Positions 30,640-41,126 of a stretch of 64,000 bases of DNA are shown here, piece after piece. Where the stretch lies: NCBI GenBank assembly GCA_033557465.1, contig CM066044.1, positions 189,154,184 through 189,218,183 of the forward strand, in the 5' to 3' direction. This DNA comes from Ichthyophis bannanicus (lineage: Eukaryota; Chordata; Amphibia; Gymnophiona; Ichthyophiidae). The translations under genes were made by a program, and so were the position numbers. The notes below the pieces were generated by a model that was given only the letters and a program-made list of their open reading frames with translations, had not been told where the DNA came from and made no database searches. How positions within the stretch are numbered: the stretch's first letter is position 1; every line of letters begins with the position of its first letter.

Positions 30640-31975
30640 ATCCTCCACCAACATCAGCTCCCTTCTAGTTCCAGCCCCACCCAGCATCCGCTCCCTTCTA
30701 GTCCCTGCATCAGCCCATTTCCAGTTCTAGCCCCACCATCAGCCCATTTCCAGTCCTAGCTCCCCCATCCATTTCCAGTCCTATCCGAGTCCCTCCATCA
30801 GCTCATTTCCAATCCCAGCCCGCCATCAGCCCATTTCTAGTCCTTTCCTAGCCCCACCATCAGCCCAATTCAAATCCTAGCTCCCTCCACTCAGCCCATT
30901 TCCAATCTAAGCACCCCCCAACAGCCCATTTCCAGTCCTATCCTAGCCCCTCCATCAGCCCTTTCCCTGTCCTAGCCCCCCCACTCAGCCCATTTCCAGT
31001 CCTAGCTCCCTCCCCTCACAGCCCATTTCCATTCCAAGCCCCCCTCCCCATCAGCTATTTGCAGTTCAAGCCCCCCTTCCACTCAGTCCATTTCCATTCC
31101 AAGCCCCCGTCCCCATCAGCTATTTGCAGTTCAAACCCTCCTTCCACTCAGCCCATTTCCAGGCCTAGCAAGCCCCCCAGCCCATTACCAGTCCTAAGCC
31201 CCCATCAGCTCACTTCCAGTGCTAACCCCCCATCACCCCATTTTCAGTCTTAGCCCCCCCCATAGCCCATTACCAGTCCTAATCCCCCATCAGCCCACTT
31301 CCAGTCCTAACCCCCCATCAGCCCATTTCCAGTCTTAGCTCCACCACAGCCCATTACCAGTCCTAACCCCCCATCAGCCCATTTCTAGTCCTAGCCCCCT
31401 ATAGCCCATTACTAGTCCTAACCCCTCCATCAGCCCATTTACAGTCTTAGCACCCCCATCAGCCCATTACCAGTCCTAACCCCCCATCAACCCATTACTA
31501 GCCCCCCCATAGCCCATTACGTCCTAAACCCCCCATCAGCCCATTTCCAGTCCTAGCCCCCCCATCAGCCCATTTCCAGTCCTAGCCCCCCCATCAGCCC
31601 ATTTCCAGTCTTAGCCCCCTCCATCAGCCCATTACCAGTCATAACCCCCATCAGCCCATTTCCAGTCTTAGCCCCCCCATAGCCCATTACCAGTCTTACC
31701 CCCCATTAGCCCATTTCCAGTCCTAGCCCCCCCCCCATAGCCCATTACCAGTCTTACCCCCCCATTAGCCCATTTCCAGTCCTAGCCCCCCCATAACCCA
31801 TTACAAGTCCTAACCCCCCATCAGCCCACTTCCAGTTTTAGCCCCCCCATAGCCCATTAGTAGTCCTAACCCCCCCCATTAGCCCACTTCCAGTCTTAGC
31901 CCCCCCATAGCCCATTACCAGTCCTAACCCCCCCATAGCCCATTAGCAATCCTAACCCCCCTCCCCCCATCAGCC
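30640..31975. repeat. C-rich minisatellite of element D
   Basis: About 45 degenerate units of about 28 bp of the form CAGCCCATTTCCAGTCCTAG followed by CCCCCCAT; variants have CAGCCCATTACCAGTCCTAA. It is the complement of the G-rich arrays of A, B and C, consistent with the inverted orientation of D. Translation through it gives a meaningless Pro/Ser-rich repeat. Confidence 0.9.
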
Positions 31976-31982
31976 CAGGTAG

Positions 31983-32345
31983 ATTTAAAAAAAACAAACT
32001 GGCTGCGGCAGAATCAAACGTCCCGCCGCGGGGCCCCCCCCTGCCTGGCAGAGCCTCCCTGAAGCATCAGCTCCCGAGTCCCAAAGCGCGGGCTTTCAGA
32101 GCGCGAGAGTTTCCCTTTCTCGTGGCTCTGTTAATCCCGCCGGGGCTGATGGGATTTCCCATCAGCTCCGGCGGACTTAACAGAGTCGCAAGAGGTCAGA
32201 GAAGCTCTCCCTTTGCGGCTCTGAAAGCCCGCGCTTTGGGACTCGGGAGCTGATGCTGCAGGGAGGCTCTGCCGGGCAGGGGGGCCCCGCGGTGGGACGC
32301 TTGATTCTGCCACTGCCATGGCGGCGGCGGCAGCGGCAGCCATTT
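31983..32345. repeat. GC-rich palindrome of element D
   Basis: Arms mirror each other around 32155 (GATGGGA-TT-TCCCATC). Landmarks are GCAGAATCAAACGTCCCGCC against GGTGGGACGCTTGATTCTGC, and CAAAGCGCGGGCTTTCAGAG against CTGAAAGCCCGCGCTTTGGG. It is related to the palindromes of A and B. Confidence 0.88.
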
Positions 32346-32462
32346 TTTTTTAAAAAATCTACTTGGGCTGATGTAGAATGCTTTTTCGCGGGGCCCCCTG
32401 AAACGCAGGGCCCTGTGCAAAAAACATTCGTGCTCAATGGATGGGCCGGCCCTTGTTGAGTG

Positions 32463-33230
32463 AATGATAAATGTGATTGATCCTGGTTTGGGGTACAGGG
32501 CATGGGGGTAGGGGACTTCCTATTGTTCATTCTCTGTGAATCACAATCCAAGGGGCTGTCAGCCTGTTTATAATTTTCAGTTAATGTTTGAATTGATGCA
32601 TTTGTTCTAATGGACTGAAATTTGTGCTATGGAAAAGCAGTAAAGAAATTTGCACTAAGTGCTATATCAAAACATATAGGCCCATTTGTGACGACATCTA
32701 GACTTCCCTATCTATATGGCAGTTTCCACTCAAATATGGAAAACACTCTTATCAAATGTACCTAAGCAGTCCTTGCAGTACCAAGGGGCCTGAGCACACA
32801 GGGAGCTCGATGGTCCTCGCCCTTGAATTACTGCCCTTGGCGAGTATCCATTAGCAAGCTTTGAGCAGCATTGGTAATACATAAAGCCAGGCAGGTCAGG
32901 GTCATGCACGATGACAGACTTGCCCATTGCCCACACCTTTCTCCTGCACAGCCTCTTATTACCTAGGAAACTGGTATCATAGACCCCTGTTGCCACCTCT
33001 TCCTCCCTGGCCGTCTGTATTATCACTGCCATTGAAAGACCTTCATGGGGCATTGGAAACAAGTAACAGCTCTGAGACAAAGGACTTTCAGGTTCCCTTT
33101 GTGCTTAGTGCTTGGACAACATTTACACTAGCACATTTTACAGAGGGGCTCTTCCTAAAATGTTTGCTTGAGCGCTTGGGATTTGAACTTATGCCGCTGA
33201 TAAACATGCTGCCTATCACAGACTGAGGGG
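32463..33230. other. unassigned sequence, no gene seen
   Basis: Open frames at 32730-33080 (minus) and 32927-33226 (plus) overlap on opposite strands and show no family features. I do not support either as a gene. Confidence 0.45.
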
Positions 33231-33232
33231 TC

Positions 33233-33575
33233 CTTTGACTAAAGTGTGCTAAGCGGTTAACACACATTTTAGTGAGCAGTAACTGTCAGCGTGGGGCCAT
33301 AGTAACTGTTAGCACAGAGTTATGACAGTTATCACATGCTAAGTCCCGCATTAAATGTTCACCATGTGACATGGTAGAAAGTGGGCAGGTTATGGGCGGA
33401 AGAGGGGTATGGAAAGCATATTGGGGTTAGTTCAGGGGTATATATCATGCACAAACTGTCAATGCTGCAATTACTCTGGGAGCATTTAACGCCACTTCAA
33501 CTTCCGGAAACTGGTGCACAAGTGTTGCATTTAAAACATGCAGTAAGTGCAAAATTATACTGTACTTTAGTAACA
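33233..33575. mobile_element. MITE of the TTTACTAA family
   Basis: The left end GGGGTCCTTTGACTAAAGTG and the right end ACTTTAGTAACAGGGCCCC are inverted copies; TGA lies on both outer sides, compatible with a 3-bp target duplication. The interior is rich in GTTAACAC and GTTAGCAC motifs. Similar ends occur at 34331-34640 and at 4202. A PIF/Harbinger-type origin is possible but not proven. Confidence 0.6.
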
Positions 33576-34330
33576 GGGCCCCTGAATCTATTCACAAGTT
33601 CTTGAAAGAAAACAAAAATCAAATCTACAAATACAATGATAATCTTTTCAAAATGGATAGAAGTTCTGATGCTACAAGATAACCAATAGGTCTGGATTTA
33701 GTTTTATGAATTTTAGGAAATGAATAACACTTTTCACTCTTAATTATAATTCCCATTTCAAATGCCATTTTCAACCAAATGGATATGTAGGACCACCGTT
33801 CATTTTTCTGCAGTGTTCCTCTTCAATCACATCACTGCTGTGTTCATACAATTTTCTTCTTCATTTGCAGGTTTTATGGGTTTCCTCCGATGATCATCTT
33901 AAAACCAACTAGTCATGTTTCCCAAAATTAAGATCATGACACAGTCATTCCAAACGTGTCCTCATTTATTAAAACGTCTCTCGAGCCATTACACACAGAT
34001 CTGGTTCCAAATCCAGTCAGTCTAATCACATGATTAAAAGAGATAAAACAATAATATTATTAACATCACAGCAGTCAATTTGTTTGTATCTGTCAGAGCT
34101 CTGAAGCTTCTCTCTTTATGTTGTTCGCTCATAGGAAAAGAATGAGATTGCCTTCGGATATCTGTACTATTTAAGTAAACCTCCGTTCCCATGCAGTCTC
34201 TCTGCATCGTGTTTGAAGCTAATAGCAATGGAACTTGAATATCTCCTGCTGCTATTCTGCCGCCTCCTATTTCTATAACACTGCCTTCAGGGCTCTGCAT
34301 ATAACAGGATGCCTAGGTTGAAAGTCCATT
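33576..34330. other. unassigned sequence, no gene seen
   Basis: AT-rich DNA without recognisable features on either strand. The 88-codon minus frame at 34034-34300 has no family signature. Confidence 0.45.
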
Positions 34331-34640
34331 TCATTCTTCTTTTACTAAAGCCCCTGAGGTGGTTAACGTAGGTTGTGGAGCATGGGCATTGATCAAGCTT
34401 CAGTCAACATGAGCGTCCTTAGTGCGTGCTCACCATCAATGTGGTAATTAGCTCGTGTGTCGTTCGTTGCGTGCACCTGCTTTAATTGTGACAGATGTTA
34501 ATGTACATATCTGCATGTTAACTGTCAGGAACATGCGGACTAGGCCTCCAATGGTTACTGCAGAGGCTTTGCCCTTACCATGCATTAAAAACACATGTTA
34601 CGTGCACAGTCTGAATGGGAGTTAGTAACAGGGCCTCATA
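34331..34640. mobile_element. MITE of the TTTACTAA family, second copy
   Basis: TTCTTTTACTAAAGCCCC at the left and AGTTAGTAACAGGGCCTCA at the right are imperfect inverted ends resembling those of 33233-33575. The interior has GTTAACGT, GTGCGTGC and ATTAAAAACACATGTTA type motifs. Boundaries are approximate. Confidence 0.5.
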
Positions 34641-34789
34641 GGCACCTAGAGCTTATACCTTTGATGAACTGGGCACTTAGAACCAGCCCCCATAACGTGC
34701 AACTTCAGAGGGCACCTACTCCAAAGACAGCATGAATGAGTACATGTGTTCTAGACCTGTACGCGCAGAACCAGATGATTACTACTGCT

Positions 34790-34955
34790 ACTGTAAACAG
34801 TTATAATTGTATATAGTTATGAACTCGAGACCTACTGATTGCGTGACGTATATAGTTTAAGACGTTGTTATAATGTAAGTTTCAAGTTTGTTCCCAGTAA
34901 ACTGCTTTGACATGGTAAAAGGCAGTATAGAAATATAGTTAAATAAATAAATATT
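34790..34955 (+). mobile_element. LINE/SINE tail
   Basis: CAGTAAACTGCTTTGACATGG, then GGCAGTATAGAAATATAG and an (AAAT)n end, is the plus-strand form of the retroposon tail family also found at 10488 and 36045. No coding part. Confidence 0.6.
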
Positions 34956-35785
34956 TTATAAAAACCGTGTACACCACAACTCTACCTCCTCTACTCCCAA
35001 ATGATACGCCAGAAATGCCTACACGATGATCTTTCAGCAGGTGTACTTTTTAGGCGCTTATCTAGCTGCACAATTTACAAAAGGTATTTTCTATGTGCAA
35101 GACAGGATCGCATGCGGAACAGCCATTATAAATCGCCCCCAACAGAGCATAGTGGGCTGTGGATCAGCTAAGTCATCTAAAAATGTAAATTCATTGCAAA
35201 GCAGTCATTGTGCTCTGCCTTGTTACCAGCCACATAGCATTTAGGGAACCACTTTATTGTGCACATATGGGTTAGCTATAAACTGTAGCAAGGGTGGCTC
35301 ATTAGTAGCAGTGCAGAAACAGTCATCATATTATGAGAAATCCCAGCAAGTGCTGTTTAAACCCAAGTTCTCATCAGTTAAGTATCAGAGAGCATTGCCT
35401 ATTGCACAACACGCGTACATATGGGCAAAACATGATCATTATTTCTTATAGAGAAACCACAATCTAATACGTACCAGCAGCAGACAAAATCATACATTTC
35501 TTTCCGCAATCAGCATATGGGGTTGAACTGAGATATTTTTATGTCTGTCAACAGTAAAATGTTAAATACATTCCAATAAGAGTGACTTGCTAACGCCATG
35601 CACATCCCTCTATATTCGGCATTCACGGGTGTCCTCAAGGGCTGGAAGCAGGCCTGGCTTTCTGAATAGCCCTAATGACTATACATTCCACGAGATAGAC
35701 TAGCATGTGCACTGCTTCAGCTGTATACAAATAGGTCTCATGCATATTCATTAGGGAAATCCTAAAAAGCTAGCCAGCGCATCTC
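34956..35785. other. unassigned sequence, no gene seen
   Basis: No recognisable coding or repeat features, apart from short frames on the plus strand. Confidence 0.45.
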
Positions 35786-35787
35786 AT

Positions 35788-35960
35788 AAGAACGTAAGAT
35801 AAGCCATACTGGGTCAGACCAAGGTCCATCAAGCCCAGTATCCTGTTTCCAACAGTGGCCAATCCAGTGTGGTGACGAACAGGGTCAGCAGGTTCTCTGG
35901 CTTCTGAAAAGTCCTTATGGGCTAAAGGTTATACGCCTTCCTAGTAATGAGGAGCCTTTC
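35788..35960 (-). mobile_element. CR1 LINE 3'-end fragment (subfamily X)
   Basis: AAGAACGTAAGATAAGCCAT, ACTGGGTCAGACCAAGGTCC, and CCCAGTATCCTGTTTCCAAC match the 3' end of the large CR1 copies at 50898 and 53599. The rest of the CR1 is absent; sequence after about 35870 is more diverged. Confidence 0.78.
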
Positions 35961-36044
35961 CGGCCAACCCTTTATCGAACTGTCCCAATTTCCCATATCT
36001 GAGGCAGAGATTCAGTCTCATAACTTTACCTTATTACAGGCTTT

Positions 36045-36170
36045 ATTTATTTTATTCATTTATTTAGCTTTATTTATATACCACCTTTCTCCGAGTCAAA
36101 GCGGTTTACATAGAACAGCTGCAAAACATGAAACTATATACACACTGTAACCTTAACACAATCTACTAAG
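36045..36170 (-). mobile_element. LINE/SINE tail, reverse
   Basis: TTTATTTATATACCACCTTT, CTCCGAGTCAAAGCGGTTTA and CATAGAACAGCTGCAAAA form the reverse of a retroposon tail with TATATAAATAAA and AAACCGCTTTGACTCGG. Related to 10488-10600 and 47272-47380. Confidence 0.6.
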
Positions 36171-36361
36171 CCACCTGTGAGACTTTAAATCCGTTTCCCT
36201 GATTCTTGCTAACACTCAGTTATCTTTTCTGTCGATCAGACTGTAAGCTGCACAGACCTGAGGCAGTCTCTTATGTGTTTCTGTAGTGCTGCGCACACCC
36301 TATAGCGCAATATATAGTTTAGCAGTGGCAGTAACACATTTAGTAAAGCACGCTGCTTGCC

Positions 36362-36686
36362 ATGGTTTCAGACATAAACCGTAATGGCCACAACTTCTTG
36401 AACGAAAACACTTTATAACTTAGTAAGAAAAATCGTTCACCGTCAAACAAACACTGGATTAGAGAATTTCAAATTTCAGAGGTCTCAGTTAAACAAGAGC
36501 ATTGCCATTTTAGACTCACCTCATGAGGTCATTGATATGATAACGCAATTTGCCTTATTAAGACGTGAGTCTAAAATGGCAATGCTCTTGTTTAACTGAG
36601 ACCTCTGAAATTTGAAATTCTCTAATCCAGTGTTTGTTTGACGGTGAACGATTTTTCTTACTAAGTTATAAAATGGTTTCAGACAT
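36362..36686. repeat. perfect 108-bp inverted repeat flanked by 14-bp direct repeats
   Basis: Bases 36412-36519 and 36565-36672 are exact inverse copies, 108 of 108, separated by a 45-bp loop. The 14-mer ATGGTTTCAGACAT lies at 36362-36375 and again at 36673-36686. On the right it abuts the arm directly; on the left 36 bp separate it from the arm. There is no coding capacity. It looks like a recently formed fold-back insertion with a 14-bp target duplication, or a DNA-repair product; the class is unknown. Confidence 0.85.
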
Positions 36687-37230
36687 GGCATGAGCAGGAC
36701 TTAGAAAATCGAATGCTGTATATCTCTACAGCAAAGGAAGAAAAAGTTCTAAAGCTGCTGCCACCTCTCAGACAGAAATTTCCCTCTCAGCAGAATGTCT
36801 GTGGCTTTTCTTGTGGTCAAAATGGGAGAGAAACCTCGATCTCCTCCTTCCCACTAACCGGAGCATCCTGTCTCGCGGTGAGAGAGGATTAACCCAAGAT
36901 GTGGTTTGCCTTTCATTCCTCGTGGCTCCGGTTCTCCAGCCAAAACAAAACCAATATTTTCCTTTTTTTTTTCCTTCTAGAGACCAAAGGGGAAAAATTG
37001 TTCTAGTGATTAGTATGGATTTAAGCTGGCCGAAAATCAGCTCACTCCTGGCTCCTGACACAGATTCCAGCTGTCCCCACCACAGGTACTCAGCATTGGT
37101 CCATTAGTCTCCAATATTTAGGGCCTCAGAAGATTACATATACTATTGATGAGACTGACAGCTAGGAAGAAATGTATGCACCTTGCCTCTGGAACTCATT
37201 TTCCTTCACTCTTTGCCCGCTCTCCTGGTA
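36687..37230. other. unassigned sequence, no gene seen
   Basis: Overlapping frames on opposite strands (36768-37061 minus, 36811-37107 plus) have no family features. Nothing else recognised. Confidence 0.45.
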
Positions 37231-37234
37231 CATA

Positions 37235-37745
37235 CAAATATAAGAGATGCCATGCTTGATCAGATCAAAAGCCCACCGAGCCCAGCATATTGCCTCCAAT
37301 AGTTGCCAGTCCAGGTCATCAAGAATTACTTGGTAGATCCCAAAGAGTAGATTCATTCCATGTTCATCTATCCTAGGGATAAGCGGTGGCTTTCCCAAGT
37401 CTAGCTGGTTAATATTTATTTATGGACTTTTTCTCCAGGAACTGGTGTAAATTTCTTTTAAATACAGCTCTGCTTGATGCCTTGACCACATCCTCCAGTG
37501 ACATATTCCACAGCTCTTTATATGTTGAGTGAAAAATAATTATCCAATTTATTTTTAACCTGTTTCCTATTAGTTTCATGTCCTAGTATCACTCCCTTCT
37601 TACTCGTTCTAATCCACTCATGATTCTGCAGTCCTCTATCCCCTTTCACTTGTCTCTTTTCCAAGCTGAATAGCCCTAACATATTTATCCTTTCTCCATA
37701 AGGGGATACTTTTCATCCTTTTTGTCATTCTGGTTGCCCTTAAAG
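37235..37745 (-). mobile_element. old CR1 LINE 3' fragment
   Basis: The order GATGCCATGCTTGATCAGAT, CCAATAGTTGCCAGTCCAGG, CATATTCCACAGCTCTTTAT, TTTCATGTCCTAGTATCACT and CTCTTTTCCAAGCTGAATAG follows the 3' untranslated region and the C-terminal coding part of subfamily X CR1 copies. It is much diverged and the frame is closed. Confidence 0.72.
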
Positions 37746-37844
37746 ACCGGTTCCCTTAAGTTCTGCTCTTTAACAGCAACAGAGACCTCCAGTGGCCATA
37801 CTAAAATACTACAGTATAACTTGTATTTGGCCTAGCATTTTCCA

Positions 37845-38878
37845 GAAGAAACATAGAAACAGAAATATGACGATAGAAAAAGACCACACGGCCTATCTAG
37901 TCTGTCCTTCCATATCAACAACTACAACAGTCCCCTTTTTTCCTTTAGAGATCCTCTGTGTTTGTCCTATGCTTTTTTGAATTCAGTTACTGTCCTCATC
38001 TCTACCACCACCACTGGGAAACTATTCCACGGATCCACCACTCTTTCCGTAAAGAAATATTTTCGCATATCACTCCTGAATCTATCCCCCATCACCCTCA
38101 TCCCATGTCCCCTCGTAGCAGAACTTGCTTTCAATTGAAAGAGGCTCTCCCCCTGAACATATATGCCACGGAGGTATTTAAACATCTCAATCATATCACC
38201 TCTATCCCGCCTTTCCTCTAAGGTGTACATATTAAGATCCTTAAGTCTTTCCTCATATGCCTTATAATGAAGGCCACTAACCATTTTAGTAGCCACCCTC
38301 TGCACCGACTCTATCCTGTTCACATCCTTTTGAAGGTGCGGTTTCCAGAATTGCACACTATACTCCAAATGAGGTCGCACCAAAGACTTATACAGAGGCA
38401 CTATTACCTCCTTTTTTCTGCTAGCCATTCCTCTCCGTATGCACCCAAGCATCCTTCTAGCTTTTGCCGTCACCTTATCTACCTGTTTAGCTACTTTAAG
38501 ATCATCAGACACAACCACGCCTAGGTCCCGCTCTTCTTTAGTGGACAAAAGTACTTCACCCCCTATACTATATTGCTCCCTTGGATTGCTGCAGCCCAAA
38601 TCCATGACCTTACATTTTTTAACATTAAATCCCAGCTGCCAAATTCTAGACCATTCTTCAAGCTTAGCTAGATCCCTCCTCATGTTATCTACACCTTCCT
38701 GGGTGTCTACTCTATTGCAGATTTTGGTATCATCCGCAAAGAGGCAAACCTTACCCGACAGCCCTTCCGCTATATCACTAACAAAGATGTTAAAAAGAAT
38801 CTGACCAAGGACAGATCCCTGGGGCACACCACTGGTAACATCCTTCTCCTCAGAGTGAGCTCCATTTACGAGGAGAGG
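37845..38878 (-). mobile_element. CR1 LINE subfamily Y, 5'-truncated
   Basis: A minus-strand CR1 insertion whose 3' end is the repeat AACATAGAAACAGAAATATG, the complement of the short tandem tail (TTTCTATG-like) typical of CR1. The 5' end is cut inside the reverse transcriptase near 38878, before motif B. The coding part is still open for 286 codons, making it one of the younger copies in the window. Confidence 0.9.
37967..38827 (-). pseudogene. CR1 reverse transcriptase C-terminal half, frame intact
   Basis: This 286-codon frame has motif B (PQGSVLG, residues 2-8), the catalytic FADD (30-33), RDLGVVV, RPHLEYSVQFW, VQRVATKMV, and KYFFTERVVDPWNS, the usual series of a CR1 ORF2 C-terminus, with no stop or frameshift. 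It lacks the endonuclease and the first palm motif because of 5' truncation, so it cannot be functional by itself. Similar to the copies at 53771-54422 and 61893-62577. Confidence 0.9.
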
Positions 38879-39885
38879 TTAATTCTAACCCATGACATAA
38901 TTCTAGGAGAAGACTCCTCTGGGAGGGAAAATCCAAATCATATATAAACCACTCCCAAAGGTTTTGGCCTGTCTTTGCCAGCAAGCTTTTAGATCTTGAG
39001 GAGGGAGTAAAGGTAACTACCCTTAACGACGAGGTTCTTTGACAACCCAGTTTCTACCCTTAGGGGCAAGAGGTTCTGGCTATCTGTAAGATCCATTCCA
39101 TCTAGAGGAAGCCACAAGGCCAAAGATGCAGGAGGAGAGAGCAACAGGGTTGGAAGGTGTTTTGGGCTAAAGCCTATATCAACATTCCTCTGTGACTGTG
39201 TAAACCCTGGCAAAACCCCACTAGCTCAAGAGGAGAGCAGTACAGCTGGTGGTGAAGAGAAGGAGCTAGAGAGCTTTCATTGGGACCTACAGAGAGGAAG
39301 GAGAGAAATAATTAGAACACCACCTAGCAGCCCAGTGACCACTGAGCCAGGAGCACCTGCAGAGCAAATTTGAGGACATGCTCTACGGAAGCTACCAGCT
39401 CCAAGGTATTCTGTGAAAGTATATTGTGTCAGAGGGTAACCAAAAGAAAGAGACAGAGAGGAGGAAAGTTGCTTGGAATGAGCTAGCCCCCCCCCCCCCG
39501 AAAAAAGTAACAGAAGTAAATTGATGGTAATATATAAGAGAATGAGATGGGAAAGAATTAAGCTGCTTGTAACATATTTTTATAGAAAGGGAAAGAGTTA
39601 ACCTATTTGTAATATAGTTCTGTTTTGATGTTTCTGCCATTTGTCTTGTGCTATTCAGGCCTGGAATCGGTTATTTTGAAAAGGGAAGAGGAATGAGTAG
39701 GATTTTAAGTGACAATGGCTCCCATTCAAAGACCCACTACATTTTCCCAAGACTAGAGACTGGATGGTTGTGACCACTGTTTTCCAAGCAGCAGCAATGG
39801 CTACACAAAAGCAGGGGGTACATCTAAATATTCAAAGCATACCTCAGAATCTATATAAGTGGTTGGTTTAACTCTTAACTTGGAG
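38879..39885. other. unassigned sequence, no gene seen
   Basis: A TATATAAA sequence at 38940-38947 followed by a 3' AG-rich region might hint at an LTR or promoter, but no terminal repeats or primer-binding site could be identified. A run of C occurs at 39487-39499. Confidence 0.4.
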
Positions 39886-39887
39886 TG

Positions 39888-40177
39888 GAGAAGTGGCCTA
39901 ATGGTTGGGGCAAGGTACTTCAGGCCAGAAGGTCAGGGGTTCAAATCCCACTAGAGGACAGCAATCTTGGGCCGGAAGGACTGGGGTTTCTAGTCCCACA
40001 GGTGCTCCTTGTGGTCTTGGGCAAGCCACTTAACCCTCCATAGCCCATGTTCCCTGTAAAATAGTTATCTCCAAGTTATAATGCCCTGTTCAATGTAATT
40101 TCAGTTTGTTCAATGTAAACCGCACAGATGCAGAATAGCGCGGTATATAAGAGAATGTAAATAAATAAAATAAATTA
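39888..40177 (+). mobile_element. tRNA-derived MIR-like SINE, complete
   Basis: Head: AGTGGCCTAATGGTTGGGGC (A box) and GGTTCAAATCCCACTAG (B box). A second partial B-box-like stretch (GGGGTTTCTAGTCCCACAG) follows, suggesting an internal duplication. Core: CTTGTGGTCTTGGGCAAGCC, CTTAACCCTCCATAGCCCAT. Tail: AATGTAAACCGCACAGATGC, AATAGCGCGGTATATAAGAG and (AAAT)n. The same tail interrupts the mariner at 175-293. Confidence 0.85.
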
Positions 40178-40484
40178 ACTCACACCTCTCCTTCCTCTTT
40201 CAACTATACCCACTGTTTCTGATGACATTTAGCCTATTACTGTCAGGGCCAATTACATGGATATGGGTCTGGGACTTGTAAAGACTGCTGATAAAAAATG
40301 TTGGATCCCACACATCCGTGATCACTCTTTTCCATGGGACCCCCCATCTCAGTTCTCACTTCTCCCCTCTCATCACCTCCGATTCCTAATCTCTCTCTTC
40401 TTGGATCCCCTTTTTTTCTCACCCCCCCCCCCTTTCAAAACGTATTCCCTGGTTTCTTCCCCTCCCCCATTCCCTGGCCTTATA
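40178..40484. other. unassigned sequence, no gene seen
   Basis: C- and T-rich stretch with a C run at 40423-40433. No gene or element recognised. Confidence 0.4.
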
Positions 40485-40545
40485 ACAATATAGTAAATAA
40501 TGGCTGATAAAGACCAAATTGGCCCATTTAATATGCCAAGTCTAA
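40485..40545 (-). mobile_element. short CR1 3'-end fragment
   Basis: AATATAGTAAATAATGGCTG and ATAAAGACCAAATTGGCCC match the 3' end of the CR1 copies at 8887 and 19695. Very short. Confidence 0.5.
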
Positions 40546-40737
40546 ACCACAGCAAGTCCCATGAGATTATGGGAGGCCATGTGGTTCACACCATGAAACT
40601 GGACCTGTGCTGCAGAGAAAGCTGATACTCTATGAATCAGCAGTGTTGTTCTCCTTCTGTTGGGACTAGACAAGGGATAAGGGAAGGGAAGGAACACTAC
40701 AAGACTAGGAACCAGAGACCATGGGAGACAGCAGTGA

Positions 40738-40945
40738 AAGGAGTGGAGAAGTAGCCTGAAGGTTAGAGCACTGGACTGAGAACCAAGGAAGCTAGGTTCA
40801 AATCCTACTGCTGCTCCTTGTGACCTTCGGCAAATCAATTAACCCTCCATTGCCTCCAGTGCAAACTTAGATTGTAAGCCTCCTGGGGGCATGGAAACAC
40901 CTACAGTACCTGAATGTAACTCACTGTGAGCTAAATCAAAATATG
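40738..40945 (+). mobile_element. MIR-like tRNA-derived SINE
   Basis: AAGTAGCCTGAAGGTTAGAG (A box), AGGTTCAAATCCTACTG (B box), core CTTGTGACCTTCGGCAAATC and TTAACCCTCCATTGCCTCC, AGATTGTAAGCCTCCTGGGG and tail TACCTGAATGTAACTCACTG. The closest relative in the window is 24144-24370. Confidence 0.82.
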
Positions 40946-41126
40946 CCTGTAAGACCTGCAGGTGATACAACCAGGATCAAATTAATTATAACAAGTGTTT
41001 AGACAACAGCACCTCCTTGCCCCAGGCTAGAGCCCATGTATTAATCTGCCAGAGAAACAAAACATCTTCAGGGTAGAGTCCTGAAATCTCCTGTTCCCAT
41101 TTCTTTGGTAAACCTAGGTTTTTTTA

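Larger units (their letters stand above)
29651..32454. mobile_element. large non-autonomous hAT element D (CAGGG-CGGCCC ends), inverted relative to A
   Basis: The left end is CAGGGGCGGCCCAAGGGG and the right end GGATGGGCCGGCCCTT. The octamer GTTGAGTG occurs on both sides (29643-29650 and 32455-32462), a hAT-length duplication with a one-base ambiguity at the right terminus. From left to right: 78-codon frame (29774-30010), AT-rich passenger (to about 30640), C-rich minisatellite (30640-31975), GC palindrome (31983-32345), and the subterminal hairpin module ending in AAAAAACATTCG. D keeps the longest version of the passenger among A-E. There is no transposase gene. The right end matches the left end of A. 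Confidence 0.88.

Noticed and set aside
32730..33226. Possible host exon (116-codon minus and 99-codon plus frames)
   Set aside because: Frames overlap on opposite strands, lack splice context and show no family resemblance.
38879..39885. LTR-like region with TATATAAA
   Set aside because: No second copy, no TG...CA borders and no primer-binding site could be identified.
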